DNA of 64,000 nt from Phycisphaerae bacterium. Its GTDB lineage: Bacteria > Planctomycetota > Phycisphaerae > UBA1845. Location of the stretch: contig JANQQK010000007.1 of assembly GCA_028289375.1 (NCBI GenBank), forward strand, positions 91,953 to 155,952, read 5' to 3'. Of the stretch, positions 49,506 to 58,236 are shown piece after piece. How positions within the stretch are numbered: position 1 is the stretch's first letter; the number at the start of each line of letters is the position of its first letter. Under the pieces are notes generated by a model. It saw only the letters and a list, made by a program, of their open reading frames with translations, was not told where the DNA came from and ran no database searches. The translations under genes were made by a program, and so were the position numbers.

Positions 49506-51116
49506 CTATCGTGACTTCGTGACGAACAGGTGCGCCGAACAGTCGTGTGTCTCGAATGTGTCGATGCGCGGGTAGCGTTCCAGTAGCGCCGCCAGCCACA
49601 CATCCACCTCATCATAGTGCGGATGGGCGAAGACGATCCACGTCCGGTCATGCTCGGCCAACCATGCATCAAATTGCTTGATGAACGCATCGAAGTTCTT
49701 GCGATCGGAAGCCGGCTCGACGTACATCGGCAGTTCATGCCCACCGACGACGAGCGTGCTGACGTAGGGCTTGTCGATCGCATCGTAGTGCTTCACCCGT
49801 GTCGTGTGCTCACCGTAGAATTCGATGGCGTCGGCTGCTCCATAGTAGACAAACAGCGCGTCATTCGTCTTGGCGTTCGCATCCACATACTGAAATACAG
49901 GCCGAAAGTGCTCCCACGCCTGTGGTCGATTCGCCCCCCAACCGATCGCCTGGAGCGTCGGCACGCCTACCGCAAACAGCAGAATCGCCATGCTCCCCGT
50001 GGACCAGCGCATGCGTCGCAGCAGTTCGCCCGCACCCACCGCAGCCACCATCATGACCATGGGCACCAGAAACGTCATCGTCCGCACGCGACCGATCGGC
50101 CAGAGCTTGGCGGCCCCCGCGATGAATACGAACAGCATCGCCAATACGAATGCAACGCACACCGGCTTGTGTCGTCGCCACAACAGCCCCACAGCCGCCA
50201 TGATCAAGACGAACTGCGCCGTCGCGATGCACCAGGTGATCGGTGGCCACTCCGCGTTCACTGCCAGAACAAACTTGCCAATCTCCGCGCTACTCAACAC
50301 CACCCACTTCGCCAAACCCGCCAGCGAATAGGACGTCGGCCAACAGACTTCCTGCGTCGCGAAGTAATCCTCCATCGCCCCGCGAAACGTACAGCCCAAC
50401 AGCCACACAACCCAGCCAATCGCACATGCGGTCAGCAATGCCCCACCGGCCACCACATGCGGCGTCAGACTCCTGCGACGCTCTCCATCGAGCAACCACT
50501 TCCAGAGAAGCACGGGCGACCACCCTGCGAGAATGAACGACGCTGAAAACGTCATCCCCAATCCGACAACGCCGGCGATGACCAATCGCCAGACACTCGC
50601 TGCCGTCATTCGCAGATAGGCTTCATACCCGCACCAGAACAAGAGCGGACAGAACAGCACTTCCAGACCGAACACTTTGTTGTTCCGCGCGTGGTGTATC
50701 AGCACCGGATGGCAGGCGATCAGCAATGCCGTCATGATCGCGACTCGGGGCCGATCGTATCGCGCCACGAATGCGACCGTGACCAGGACCGCCAACACGC
50801 CAAAGACCGCGTTCGGCGCACGCAGTGCAACCTCGCTGCGGCCGAAGACGGCCTGCACGCCACTGAGCATCGCAAGCTGCAGCGGTGGAAACCGTCGCCA
50901 CTGCCACATCTCACCATGATGCGTCCAATTCGCCCGCCACGCTTCGTCATGCGATAGCGACGCCTCGCCCAATCCTGCAAAGCGAAGCCACACCGCCAAG
51001 AGCAATATGACAGACAGTAAGATCCAGTGACGGCCTGCGACCACTGATGGGGTCCGCATAATGGATCGCATCGAAGATGGCGCAGCCTGGTTATCGAGCG
51101 TGATTGTTGGTTCCAT
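49506..51116 (-). CDS. GT39/ArnT-like polytopic membrane glycosyltransferase
   Basis: This 536-residue protein has a first helix 'WILLSVILLLAVWLRFAGL', followed by 'SLSHDEAWRANW' with Asp57-Glu58, the periplasmic acidic motif of PMT/ArnT/GT39 transferases. About ten further helices follow (for example 'APNAVFGVLAVLVTVAFVAR'), and then a C-terminal periplasmic domain of ~150 residues ('DALFVYYGAADAIEFYGEHT'). Such enzymes move a sugar from a polyprenyl-phosphate donor to lipid, glycan or protein. The acceptor is unknown. It is convergent with the aldolase gene and divergent from the sugar cluster, so it may act with that cluster's product. Confidence 0.8.
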   Translation of the reverse strand: MEPTITLDNQAAPSSMRSIMRTPSVVAGRHWILLSVILLLAVWLRFAGLGEASLSHDEAWRANWTHHGEMWQWRRFPPLQLAMLSGVQAVFGRSEVALRAPNAVFGVLAVLVTVAFVARYDRPRVAIMTALLIACHPVLIHHARNNKVFGLEVLFCPLLFWCGYEAYLRMTAASVWRLVIAGVVGLGMTFSASFILAGWSPVLLWKWLLDGERRRSLTPHVVAGGALLTACAIGWVVWLLGCTFRGAMEDYFATQEVCWPTSYSLAGLAKWVVLSSAEIGKFVLAVNAEWPPITWCIATAQFVLIMAAVGLLWRRHKPVCVAFVLAMLFVFIAGAAKLWPIGRVRTMTFLVPMVMMVAAVGAGELLRRMRWSTGSMAILLFAVGVPTLQAIGWGANRPQAWEHFRPVFQYVDANAKTNDALFVYYGAADAIEFYGEHTTRVKHYDAIDKPYVSTLVVGGHELPMYVEPASDRKNFDAFIKQFDAWLAEHDRTWIVFAHPHYDEVDVWLAALLERYPRIDTFETHDCSAHLFVTKSR

Positions 51117-51258
51117 CCGTGTTTATCGGTCGCGCGTGGAAAACAGTCGAATATGAGACGACGTAACTTTATGCAGACCTCGTGACCTCCGATATTCCCA
51201 ACGCCGGGGTGGCAGAATTGACATTCGCGAATCACTGTAATCACGGTGGAGACGCCAC

Positions 51259-52335
51259 ATGAGTACATTGTCCGATAACAAGAGGCACATTGGCATTGGC
51301 GTGATCGGTTGCGGTCATTGGGGCCCCAATCACATTCGCGTCTTTTCGGAAATCGCGGGATGCCAGGTCATTGCCTGTGCGGATCTGAACACCGACCGTC
51401 TTGACCGGATCAAGTCACGATTCGCCCACATCGAGACCACGACACACCATCGCGCCATCCTTGACGACGAGCGCATCGATGCGGTCGTCATCTGCACGCC
51501 AACCGTCACGCACGCCGCCATCGCTGGCGAGGCGTTGCGTGCGGGAAAACACGTGCTCATCGAGAAACCGATCTGCATCGACCCGGTGGATGCCAACGTC
51601 CTGGGTGAACTGGCTGAAGATCACGACCGGATTCTCATGGTCGGTCACATCTTCGCTTTCAACAACGGCGTCCGCAAACTCAGAGACATGATCCACTCTG
51701 GCGAGCTGGGCAGGGTTCAGTACCTCGACGCCGTTCGCACCAATCTGGGACCGATCCGGGGTGACGTGAACGCCCTGTATGACCTCGCCACGCACGACAT
51801 CAGCATCTTCAACTACCTGCTCGACGCAAGCCCCGTTCGCGTCACCGCCAGCGGGCGATGCATCACGCAGCAGAACATCGAAGATGTCTGCTTTGCGACA
51901 TTTGAATATCCCGACGGAACAGTTGGCCACATTCACGTCAGCTGGCTCAATCCGCGCAAGGTCCGAACGCTCACGGTCATCGGCGATGAGAAGATGGCCC
52001 ACTGGGACGACGTCAATCCATTCGATACGCTGCGCGTGTACGACAAGGGAATCGACGAACACCCCAGCTACGATTCGTTCGGCGAGTTTCAGTACATGCT
52101 GCGCAGCGGCGACGTCCACATTCCCGCATATCAGCGCCCGGAACCCCTGATCAAACAGGCCGAAGCCTTCCGCGATTCCATCATCCGCGGTGACGTGATG
52201 GGACCGGACTATCGAGACGGAATGGCAGTCGCCCGCGCGCTCCAGGCAGCAAACGAATCGATGCGTCAGGCTGGCGCACCGGTTCTCATTGATCGGACCA
52301 ACGTATCCAGCACACTCATATCAGGTGCAGCTTAA
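51259..52335 (+). CDS. Gfo/Idh/MocA-family NAD(P)-dependent sugar oxidoreductase
   Basis: This 358-residue protein has an N-terminal Rossmann fold 'IGIGVIGCGHWGPNHIRVFS' and the conserved 'GKHVLIEKPICIDPVDANVL' with the E-K-P catalytic-lysine motif. 'DLATHDISIFNYLLDASP' carries the family histidine region. These enzymes oxidise or reduce a ring carbon of a free or nucleotide-linked sugar. It has GGAGA 7 bases upstream. It is first in a same-strand series of methyltransferase, GT2 and DegT aminotransferase, which resembles a 3-amino- or 3-keto-sugar pathway (compare WlbA/WbpB with WbpE). Confidence 0.9.
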   Translation: MSTLSDNKRHIGIGVIGCGHWGPNHIRVFSEIAGCQVIACADLNTDRLDRIKSRFAHIETTTHHRAILDDERIDAVVICTPTVTHAAIAGEALRAGKHVLIEKPICIDPVDANVLGELAEDHDRILMVGHIFAFNNGVRKLRDMIHSGELGRVQYLDAVRTNLGPIRGDVNALYDLATHDISIFNYLLDASPVRVTASGRCITQQNIEDVCFATFEYPDGTVGHIHVSWLNPRKVRTLTVIGDEKMAHWDDVNPFDTLRVYDKGIDEHPSYDSFGEFQYMLRSGDVHIPAYQRPEPLIKQAEAFRDSIIRGDVMGPDYRDGMAVARALQAANESMRQAGAPVLIDRTNVSSTLISGAA

Positions 52336-52357
52336 TTCACGAAAAGGAGTCGAGTAG

Positions 52358-53155
52358 ATGGCCACTTGCCCAACGCAGGAAATCACGGACGAAGTCGTAT
52401 TCGATTACTGGCAGAACAAAGCGTCTGAGAAGGGAATTGACCGGACTGCGACGATTCGCGACCATCACTACCACCGCCTCGAAATCGCCACAATCAAACG
52501 TTACCTCCGATCGACGGACAACTGCCTCGACATCGGCTGCGGCAACGGCATCGCAACGATCGACTACGCCGAAAGCGTGGACAGCATCATCGGTGCGGAT
52601 TACTCGCCCGGGATGATCGAAGCCGCACAACAACGATTGCCACACAAACCGCAAAGCTGTTCGGAACTGTCCTTTCAGGTAGCCGACGCGCGCGACCTCC
52701 CATTCGAAGACGAGCAGTTTTCGCGTGTCATCATGGAACGTTGCCTCATCAATATCCCCGATCGCGATCAACAGGTGCAAGCAGCCCTCGAAGCAGCCCG
52801 CACGCTAAAATCCGGCGAACTGTTTCTCCTCGCAGAAGTGACACTGCAAGGCCATGAAAAGGTCAACAAGCACCGCCTCATGCATGGTTTGGAGAAGCTG
52901 AAGGTCCACTGGCACAACACGTACGTTGACGAGCCAGCGTTTGTCGACGCAGTCAGCGAGCGTCTCGAGCTGGTTGAGACCATCAGGTTCGGCATGTACG
53001 GGTTTATCTCGAAGGTTCTTCACCCGCTGATGGTCGCACCTCAGGAGCCATCATTCGACGCGAAGATCAACGAGGTCGCCGCAGAGATGGCGTTGAAGAT
53101 GCCCGACTTTGACGGTTGCAGCCACCAGGTGCTGTTCGTGTTCCGCAAGAAGTGA
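52358..53155 (+). CDS. SAM-dependent class I methyltransferase
   Basis: This 265-residue protein carries SAM motif I 'CLDIGCGNGIATIDYAESVD', motif II 'SIIGADYSPGMIEAAQQRLP' and motif III-like 'FQVADARDLPFEDEQFSRVI'. AAGGAG is 9 bases upstream of the ATG. The C-terminal domain of about 90 residues ('WHNTYVDEPAFVDAVSERLE') probably binds the acceptor. Placed between a sugar oxidoreductase and a glycosyltransferase, it may methylate a sugar or a glycan-linked lipid. The acceptor is unproven. Confidence 0.88.
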   Translation: MATCPTQEITDEVVFDYWQNKASEKGIDRTATIRDHHYHRLEIATIKRYLRSTDNCLDIGCGNGIATIDYAESVDSIIGADYSPGMIEAAQQRLPHKPQSCSELSFQVADARDLPFEDEQFSRVIMERCLINIPDRDQQVQAALEAARTLKSGELFLLAEVTLQGHEKVNKHRLMHGLEKLKVHWHNTYVDEPAFVDAVSERLELVETIRFGMYGFISKVLHPLMVAPQEPSFDAKINEVAAEMALKMPDFDGCSHQVLFVFRKK

Positions 53156-53174
53156 TGGACATGGACCGCCGCTG

Positions 53175-53903
53175 ATGTACCGCAACGCCCGACTGGCCGC
53201 GATCATTCCCGCGCACAACGAGGACCGCAAGATCGGTCACGTTGTCGCGCGGGTTCATGACGCCGACGTCGGCGTCGACGACATCATCGTGGTCGACGAT
53301 GCCTCCACCGATCGCACCGCCATCGTCGCCGCCGAGCAGGATGCCCACGTGGTGCACCTCACGCAACGCAGCGGTGTCGGGCATGCCATCCGGACAGGCT
53401 ATCGAACCGCCATCGATCGCGGAGCCGACATCCTCATCACGATTGCCGGGAACAACAAGGACGAGCCGAGGGAGATCCCGCGACTCGTCAATCCCATTCT
53501 TGATGAAGGATACGACTTCGTCATTGGATCCCGCCATCTGCAGGGCGGGCATGCAGGCGGTGACATGCCGGGTTACCGACAGTGGGCAACGCGGCTGCAT
53601 CCCTGGGCGTTGAGCTGCATCTGCGGGAAAAGGCTGACCGAAAGCACAAATGGATTTCGCGCCGTAACGCGAAGGCTGATCGAGGACCCGCGCATCGATC
53701 TCGAGCAACGCTGGCTCGACGCCTACGGCATGGAAGTCTACCTCCTGTACAAGGCAATCACACTTGGGTACGGGCACCACGAGGTGCCCTGCACCAAGGT
53801 CTATCCACCGAAACGAATCGGCTACACGAAGATGACACCCGTGCTCGGGTGGTGGAACATTCTCAGGCCGATTGTGTTTCTCGGATTGGGGATCAGGAAA
53901 TGA
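53175..53903 (+). CDS. GT2-family glycosyltransferase (dolichol-phosphate-mannose-synthase-like)
   Basis: This 242-residue GT-A protein begins '[20 protein letters not shown]', with the nucleotide-sugar motif '[20 protein letters not shown]'. The DxD region appears as '[20 protein letters not shown]', where the usual acidic 'DADxxH' is replaced by 'AGNNKD'. '[11 protein letters not shown]' and '[18 protein letters not shown]' are typical of polyprenyl-phosphate glycosyltransferases. No membrane helices follow, so it is the soluble class. It overlaps the aminotransferase start by four bases. Confidence 0.88.
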   Translation: MYRNARLAAIIPAHNEDRKIGHVVARVHDADVGVDDIIVVDDASTDRTAIVAAEQDAHVVHLTQRSGVGHAIRTGYRTAIDRGADILITIAGNNKDEPREIPRLVNPILDEGYDFVIGSRHLQGGHAGGDMPGYRQWATRLHPWALSCICGKRLTESTNGFRAVTRRLIEDPRIDLEQRWLDAYGMEVYLLYKAITLGYGHHEVPCTKVYPPKRIGYTKMTPVLGWWNILRPIVFLGLGIRK

Positions 53904-55036
53904 TGATTCTCGCCAACACAAACGAGACCACGCTGCCCTTCGTCAAGTCGAACGTGCCGCTCGTCGACCTGCTCGAACAGTATGCGAGCATCGCGACCGA
54001 ACTGGAAGAAGCGGTGGATGCCTGCATTTCGTCCGGCCAATACATACAGGGACCGGACGTCTGCGATTTCGAGCAGGCCTTCGCGCGCTACTGCGACGTT
54101 GAACACTGCGTCGGCGTTGCAAGCGGGACCGACGCACTGCATCTTGCCTGTCGAGCAATCGGGGTTGGCTATGGCGACGAAGTCATCATCCCAGCGCACA
54201 CGTTTGTGGCCACAGCGACCGGTGTCTGCCTAGCGGGCGGAGTTCCGGTTCCCGTGGACATCGATCCCGACACCGGGCTGATCGATCCGCAGAAAATAGA
54301 AGGTGCCGTCACGTCGAAGACAAAGGCCATCATTCCCGTTCATCTGTACGGCCAATGTGCCGACATGGACGTGATCAATGCCATCGCCCGACGGCACGAA
54401 CTGTTCGTCATCGAAGACGCAGCCCAAGCCCACGGAGCTCGATACAGGGACCGCACAGCCGGTTCACTTGGCGATCTCGCGGCGTTCAGCTTTTACCCGG
54501 GCAAGAACCTCGGAGCCTACGGTGACGGCGGCGCGGTCACAACGAAAGATGCACGCATCGCCGAAAAAGTGCGCCTCATCGGCAATTACGGAGCACACAA
54601 CAAGTACGAACACGTTGAATTCGGATTCAACAGCAGGCTCGACACCATCCAGGCCGCCATCCTCAACGTGAAACTGCCCCACCTGAGCGAATGGAACGCC
54701 CGCCGTCGCGAAATCGCCGCACGCTACAACGACGCCCTGTCAGAGCGATCTGACATCACCCTGACAAAGTGTGCCACCGGAAATACGCACGTATACCACC
54801 TGTACGTCATTCGTTGCGCCGATCGCGACGAGCGACTGGCCCGACTCAAGGCTCGCGGAATCGGAGCAGGCATGCACTATCCATACCCGATTCACCGATT
54901 GCCGGCCTACTCGTGGTTGAACCTGCCCGTCGGACGCTTCCCGAACGCCGAAGCATTCGCCGATACCTGCCTGTCATTGCCCATCTACGCCGAGATGGAC
55001 GACGAACAGATTCAGCGCGTTATCGACACGGTTTAA
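53900..55036 (+). CDS. DegT/DnrJ/EryC1 aminotransferase (nucleotide-sugar aminotransferase)
   Basis: This 378-residue PLP enzyme starts within ATGATG overlapping the GT2 stop. It has the fold-type I markers '[19 protein letters not shown]', '[20 protein letters not shown]' and '[17 protein letters not shown]'. The PLP lysine lies in '[18 protein letters not shown]', and '[20 protein letters not shown]' marks the sugar-binding region. These enzymes aminate keto-sugars on nucleotide carriers. Together with the oxidoreductase four genes upstream this gives the oxidation-amination pair expected for an amino sugar. No N-acyltransferase is visible in the cluster. Confidence 0.93.
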   Translation: MMILANTNETTLPFVKSNVPLVDLLEQYASIATELEEAVDACISSGQYIQGPDVCDFEQAFARYCDVEHCVGVASGTDALHLACRAIGVGYGDEVIIPAHTFVATATGVCLAGGVPVPVDIDPDTGLIDPQKIEGAVTSKTKAIIPVHLYGQCADMDVINAIARRHELFVIEDAAQAHGARYRDRTAGSLGDLAAFSFYPGKNLGAYGDGGAVTTKDARIAEKVRLIGNYGAHNKYEHVEFGFNSRLDTIQAAILNVKLPHLSEWNARRREIAARYNDALSERSDITLTKCATGNTHVYHLYVIRCADRDERLARLKARGIGAGMHYPYPIHRLPAYSWLNLPVGRFPNAEAFADTCLSLPIYAEMDDEQIQRVIDTV

Positions 55037-55050
55037 ACGCGAGACGTCGA

Positions 55051-55875
55051 TCAGCGATTGAGGAAATAGCGACCCCCGAGGAGTGCATGAACGTCGGCTG
55101 AGTTGCGCACGCTCAGCACGCCGTCAAAGATTGCGAGCGTGCCCGGTCCGCCGTTGATCTGCCATGTGTCCGGCTCGACGGTGTTCTGAATCCATTCGAT
55201 CAGCTGGGCTTCGTATTCAGTATCGTCCACGTTGTTGTCGTCATTCTGCTGCGTTTGCTGGGGCGGCGTACCGAAGAATGAACCGCCAACGTCCAGTTGC
55301 CTCGGTTGCACACCGACACCCGCCCGCGTCACCGTCACCTCGACAAACGTGATCGACTGCCCGATGAAGAACTGCGGCTGAATGTCACCCGCACGCACCT
55401 GCGCGAGCAACTCCGCCACGTCGTACGTCTCGGTGGTCAGACGCTTGCGCACGTCCGACTGCGTGGTGATCCGCAGTTTGCGATCCTTGCCGACATACGT
55501 CAGCGGGTCGGCCAACGAAAGCTGGTCCAGCACTTCCTCCAGAATCGCCGACACCGTCGCGTTGTGCATCTCGAGCGTGATCGGCGAATCCCTGTCGACC
55601 CCTTCCGCCCGAAGCGCCGACCATCGCGGCAAGACATGCACGCGCGCATCTTTCGGCGACAGCTTCCGCAGCCAACTCAGAATCTCACCGAACGGATGCT
55701 CGTCCCACGCCACGTGACGCACACGCCGCTCAAGCAAGCACTGCACCGGCGATTTGACCGGAACGACCACCCGCTTCTGCGCAATATGCTTCGGCTGCCC
55801 GGACAGGAGCGTGCCCGATCCGCAAGCAAAAATGACCGCCGCGAACACGAACGCGTGTTTGTTGCATGACACCAT
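55051..55875 (-). CDS. Exported STN/secretin-N-like protein
   Basis: This 274-residue protein starts at the ATG at 55875 with a signal peptide ('AFVFAAVIFACGSGTLLSGQ', also readable as a weak lipoprotein signal). Residues ~55-150 ('WDEHPFGEILSWLRKLS', 'ITLEMHNATVSAILEEVLDQ', 'YVGKDRKLRITTQ') resemble the STN fold. The C-terminal half ('YDVAELLAQV', 'LIEWIQNTVEPDTWQINGG', 'LSVRNSADVHALL') resembles the ring-building secretin N-subdomain seen in many planctomycete proteins. It has no pore domain. It resembles the double-STN protein at 37.9 kb and the pair may be functionally related. It is convergent with the aminotransferase. Confidence 0.7.
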   Translation of the reverse strand: MVSCNKHAFVFAAVIFACGSGTLLSGQPKHIAQKRVVVPVKSPVQCLLERRVRHVAWDEHPFGEILSWLRKLSPKDARVHVLPRWSALRAEGVDRDSPITLEMHNATVSAILEEVLDQLSLADPLTYVGKDRKLRITTQSDVRKRLTTETYDVAELLAQVRAGDIQPQFFIGQSITFVEVTVTRAGVGVQPRQLDVGGSFFGTPPQQTQQNDDNNVDDTEYEAQLIEWIQNTVEPDTWQINGGPGTLAIFDGVLSVRNSADVHALLGGRYFLNR

Positions 55876-56067
55876 GGCTGACTCCCGTCCGCCGAAATTC
55901 GGAAGGCTCGTCACTATTGTAACGGATTCAGCAATCCGCAACCCGACAGAAACTGTCAAATGATCTGACACCGCCCCACCAGCACTTCTGGAAAAATCCG
56001 CCCCACGCCGTATCCTCAATACAGCGTTCGACCAGCAGTTTCGCCATCAACACAGGAACGTTCGACC

Positions 56068-57129
56068 ATGCAACTTCCAGGTCTCATCGACGTCCACGTG
56101 CACCTCCGCGAACCCGGCGCCGAGCACAAGGAGGATTTCGACTCCGGAACCGCGGCTGCCCTCGCCGGTGGGTTCACCACCGTGTTGGCGATGCCCAACA
56201 CCAATCCGCCGATCGCCGAGGCAGCCACGATGGCCCAAACGGCCCAACTTGCCGCCGCAAAGGCCCGATGCGACTACGGCATCTACATGGCCGCCACCGC
56301 CGACAACGCCGAGCAGATCCCCGAGGTCGCCGGGCAAGCAGCCGCACTCAAGATGTACCTTGACGATACATTCGGGCGTCTCCGCATCGACGAGATGACC
56401 ACGTGGATGCCGCATTTTGCCCATTGGCCCCGATCAAGACCGCTCGCCGCCCACGCCGAACGTCGAACACTCGGCGCGATGATCGCATTCTCCGCCGTCT
56501 ACGATCGCCCCATTCATCTCTGCCACGTGTCGCGCGAAGAGGAAATCCTGCTCATCCGCGACGCCAAGGCGCGCGGACTGAAAATCACCTGTGAAGTCGC
56601 GCCGCACCACTTGTTCCTTTGCGAAGATGACATCCCCCGCCTTGGTCCCGGTCGCTGCGAGGTCCGACCGATGCTGGCGGCCAAGTCGGATCAACAGGCA
56701 TTATGGGACCACATGGACGTGATCGACTGCTTCGCCACCGACCACGCACCCCACCTGCTCAGCGAAAAGGACGGCGACGATCCGCCGCCGGGATACCCGG
56801 GACTCGAAACGGCGCTACCGCTGCTCCTGACGGCGGTGCACGACGGACGGCTGACCGAGTTCGACCTCTACGAGCGGATGTACAACAGGCCTCGCGTGAT
56901 TTTCGGACTACCCGAGCAGCCGGACACGCACATCGAAGTCGACCCGGATGCACGATGGACGATCTCCGCCGACGAGACAGTGACACGTTGCGGATGGACA
57001 CCGTTCGAAGGGTTCGACGTCCGCGGACGCGTGCGGCGGGTGGTGCTGCGCGGGCAGGAGGTTTATCACGATGGAAAAGTGCTGGCAGCGCCGGGAAGTG
57101 GTCGCAACGTCCGCGCCGAAACGGTATAA
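56068..57129 (+). CDS. pyrC: Dihydroorotase, CAD-like type
   Basis: This 353-residue amidohydrolase begins directly at the metal-binding motif 'LPGLIDVHVHLREPG', with 'EDFDSGTAAALAGGFTTVLA', 'LKMYLDDTFG' (bridging lysine), 'PLAAHAE', 'PIHLCHVSREEEILLI', 'CEVAPHHLFL' and 'CFATDHAPH'. It cyclises carbamoyl aspartate to dihydroorotate. It lacks the N-terminal composite-domain strands usual in bacterial class I enzymes. Length and motifs, including 'WTPFEGFDVRGRVRRVVLRG', are strikingly close to the dihydroorotase domain of animal CAD as I remember it. It is first in a pyrC-pyrB-pyrFE-pyrD operon. Confidence 0.95.
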   Translation: MQLPGLIDVHVHLREPGAEHKEDFDSGTAAALAGGFTTVLAMPNTNPPIAEAATMAQTAQLAAAKARCDYGIYMAATADNAEQIPEVAGQAAALKMYLDDTFGRLRIDEMTTWMPHFAHWPRSRPLAAHAERRTLGAMIAFSAVYDRPIHLCHVSREEEILLIRDAKARGLKITCEVAPHHLFLCEDDIPRLGPGRCEVRPMLAAKSDQQALWDHMDVIDCFATDHAPHLLSEKDGDDPPPGYPGLETALPLLLTAVHDGRLTEFDLYERMYNRPRVIFGLPEQPDTHIEVDPDARWTISADETVTRCGWTPFEGFDVRGRVRRVVLRGQEVYHDGKVLAAPGSGRNVRAETV

Positions 57130-57218
57130 TCCCCGTTCAATTGGACGGTGCAGGTTCTTGCACGATCTTCCACGACAACCGGCTGCGACAAACGTCGCCA
57201 TGACAGGAGATCCCGAGG

Positions 57219-58232
57219 GTGATCAGAGAGAATGTACACAGACCCATGACGACCACTGACCCCATCCATCGCAACCCACACCTTCCGTTCGGCGACCAGC
57301 AGACATCGCCGTTTTATGGCAACGACATTCTGACGGTCAATCAATTCTCGCGCGACGATCTGGTCTACACGTTCGGCGTCGCCCATGAGATGCGTGAGAT
57401 GGTGACGCGGGTTGGCACGTTTGACCTGCTCAAGGGCAAGATTCTCGGCAACCTGTTCTATGAGGTCTCAACGCGAACAGCCACGTCGTTCGCCACGGCG
57501 ATTCAACGCCTCGGCGGCAGCGTGATTCAGATCAACGAGGTGAAGTACTCATCGGTGGCCAAGGGCGAGTCGCTGCCCGACACGATTCGGACGATGGAAG
57601 CCTACTGTGACGTGATCGCCCTGCGTCACCCCGAGGTCGGTTCCGCGGCGCTGGCGGCCCGCTATGCGTCCAAACCGGTGATCAATGCGGGCGACGGTGT
57701 TGGCGAGCATCCGACGCAGGCGCTGCTCGATCTGTTCACGATCGTCGAGGAGCAGGGACACGTTGATGGCCTGACCATCACGCTACTCGGTGATCTGCGT
57801 TATGGCCGGACGGTGCATTCGCTGGCAAGACTACTGTCGAAATTCGACGTGAAGGTACATCTCGTCTCCCCGCCGAGTCTCCGCATGCCCGCCAACGTGA
57901 TGGCTGAGGTGCTCGAGAGCGGTTTGAGTCCAACGGAGCATGACACGCTGAATGGCGTGTTGCCCAAGACGGACGTGCTCTACGTGACACGCGTTCAGAA
58001 GGAGCGTTTCGCCAACCCGGCTGATTATGAGAGCGTCAAGAGTTCCTACGTCGTCGACGAGGAAACGATGGCGATGGCCAAGGAGAGCATGACGCTGATG
58101 CACCCGTTCCCGCGTGTCAACGAGATCGCCATGGAGGTCGACGCCGATCCACGGGCGGCCTATTTCCGCCAGATGGGCTATGGCATGTACGTGCGAATGG
58201 CGCTCTTGGCGATGGTCCTGGGCAAAGCGTGA
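57219..58232 (+). CDS. pyrB: Aspartate carbamoyltransferase catalytic chain, CAD-like type
   Basis: This 337-residue protein contains carbamoyl-phosphate motif '[18 protein letters not shown]', '[20 protein letters not shown]' and '[19 protein letters not shown]'. The aspartate-domain region '[11 protein letters not shown]' and '[20 protein letters not shown]' are also present. It makes carbamoyl aspartate. The GTG at 57219 has AGGAG 9 bases upstream, and an ATG at 57246 is the alternative. As with pyrC, the wording is closer to the CAD ATCase domain than to E. coli PyrB. No pyrI regulatory chain is present. Confidence 0.95.
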   Translation: MIRENVHRPMTTTDPIHRNPHLPFGDQQTSPFYGNDILTVNQFSRDDLVYTFGVAHEMREMVTRVGTFDLLKGKILGNLFYEVSTRTATSFATAIQRLGGSVIQINEVKYSSVAKGESLPDTIRTMEAYCDVIALRHPEVGSAALAARYASKPVINAGDGVGEHPTQALLDLFTIVEEQGHVDGLTITLLGDLRYGRTVHSLARLLSKFDVKVHLVSPPSLRMPANVMAEVLESGLSPTEHDTLNGVLPKTDVLYVTRVQKERFANPADYESVKSSYVVDEETMAMAKESMTLMHPFPRVNEIAMEVDADPRAAYFRQMGYGMYVRMALLAMVLGKA

Positions 58233-58236
58233 GTCG

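Noticed and set aside
53582..53899. Longer N-terminus for the DegT aminotransferase
   Set aside because: These bases encode the end of the GT2 glycosyltransferase in another frame. The family N-terminus and an ATGA overlap place the start at 53900.
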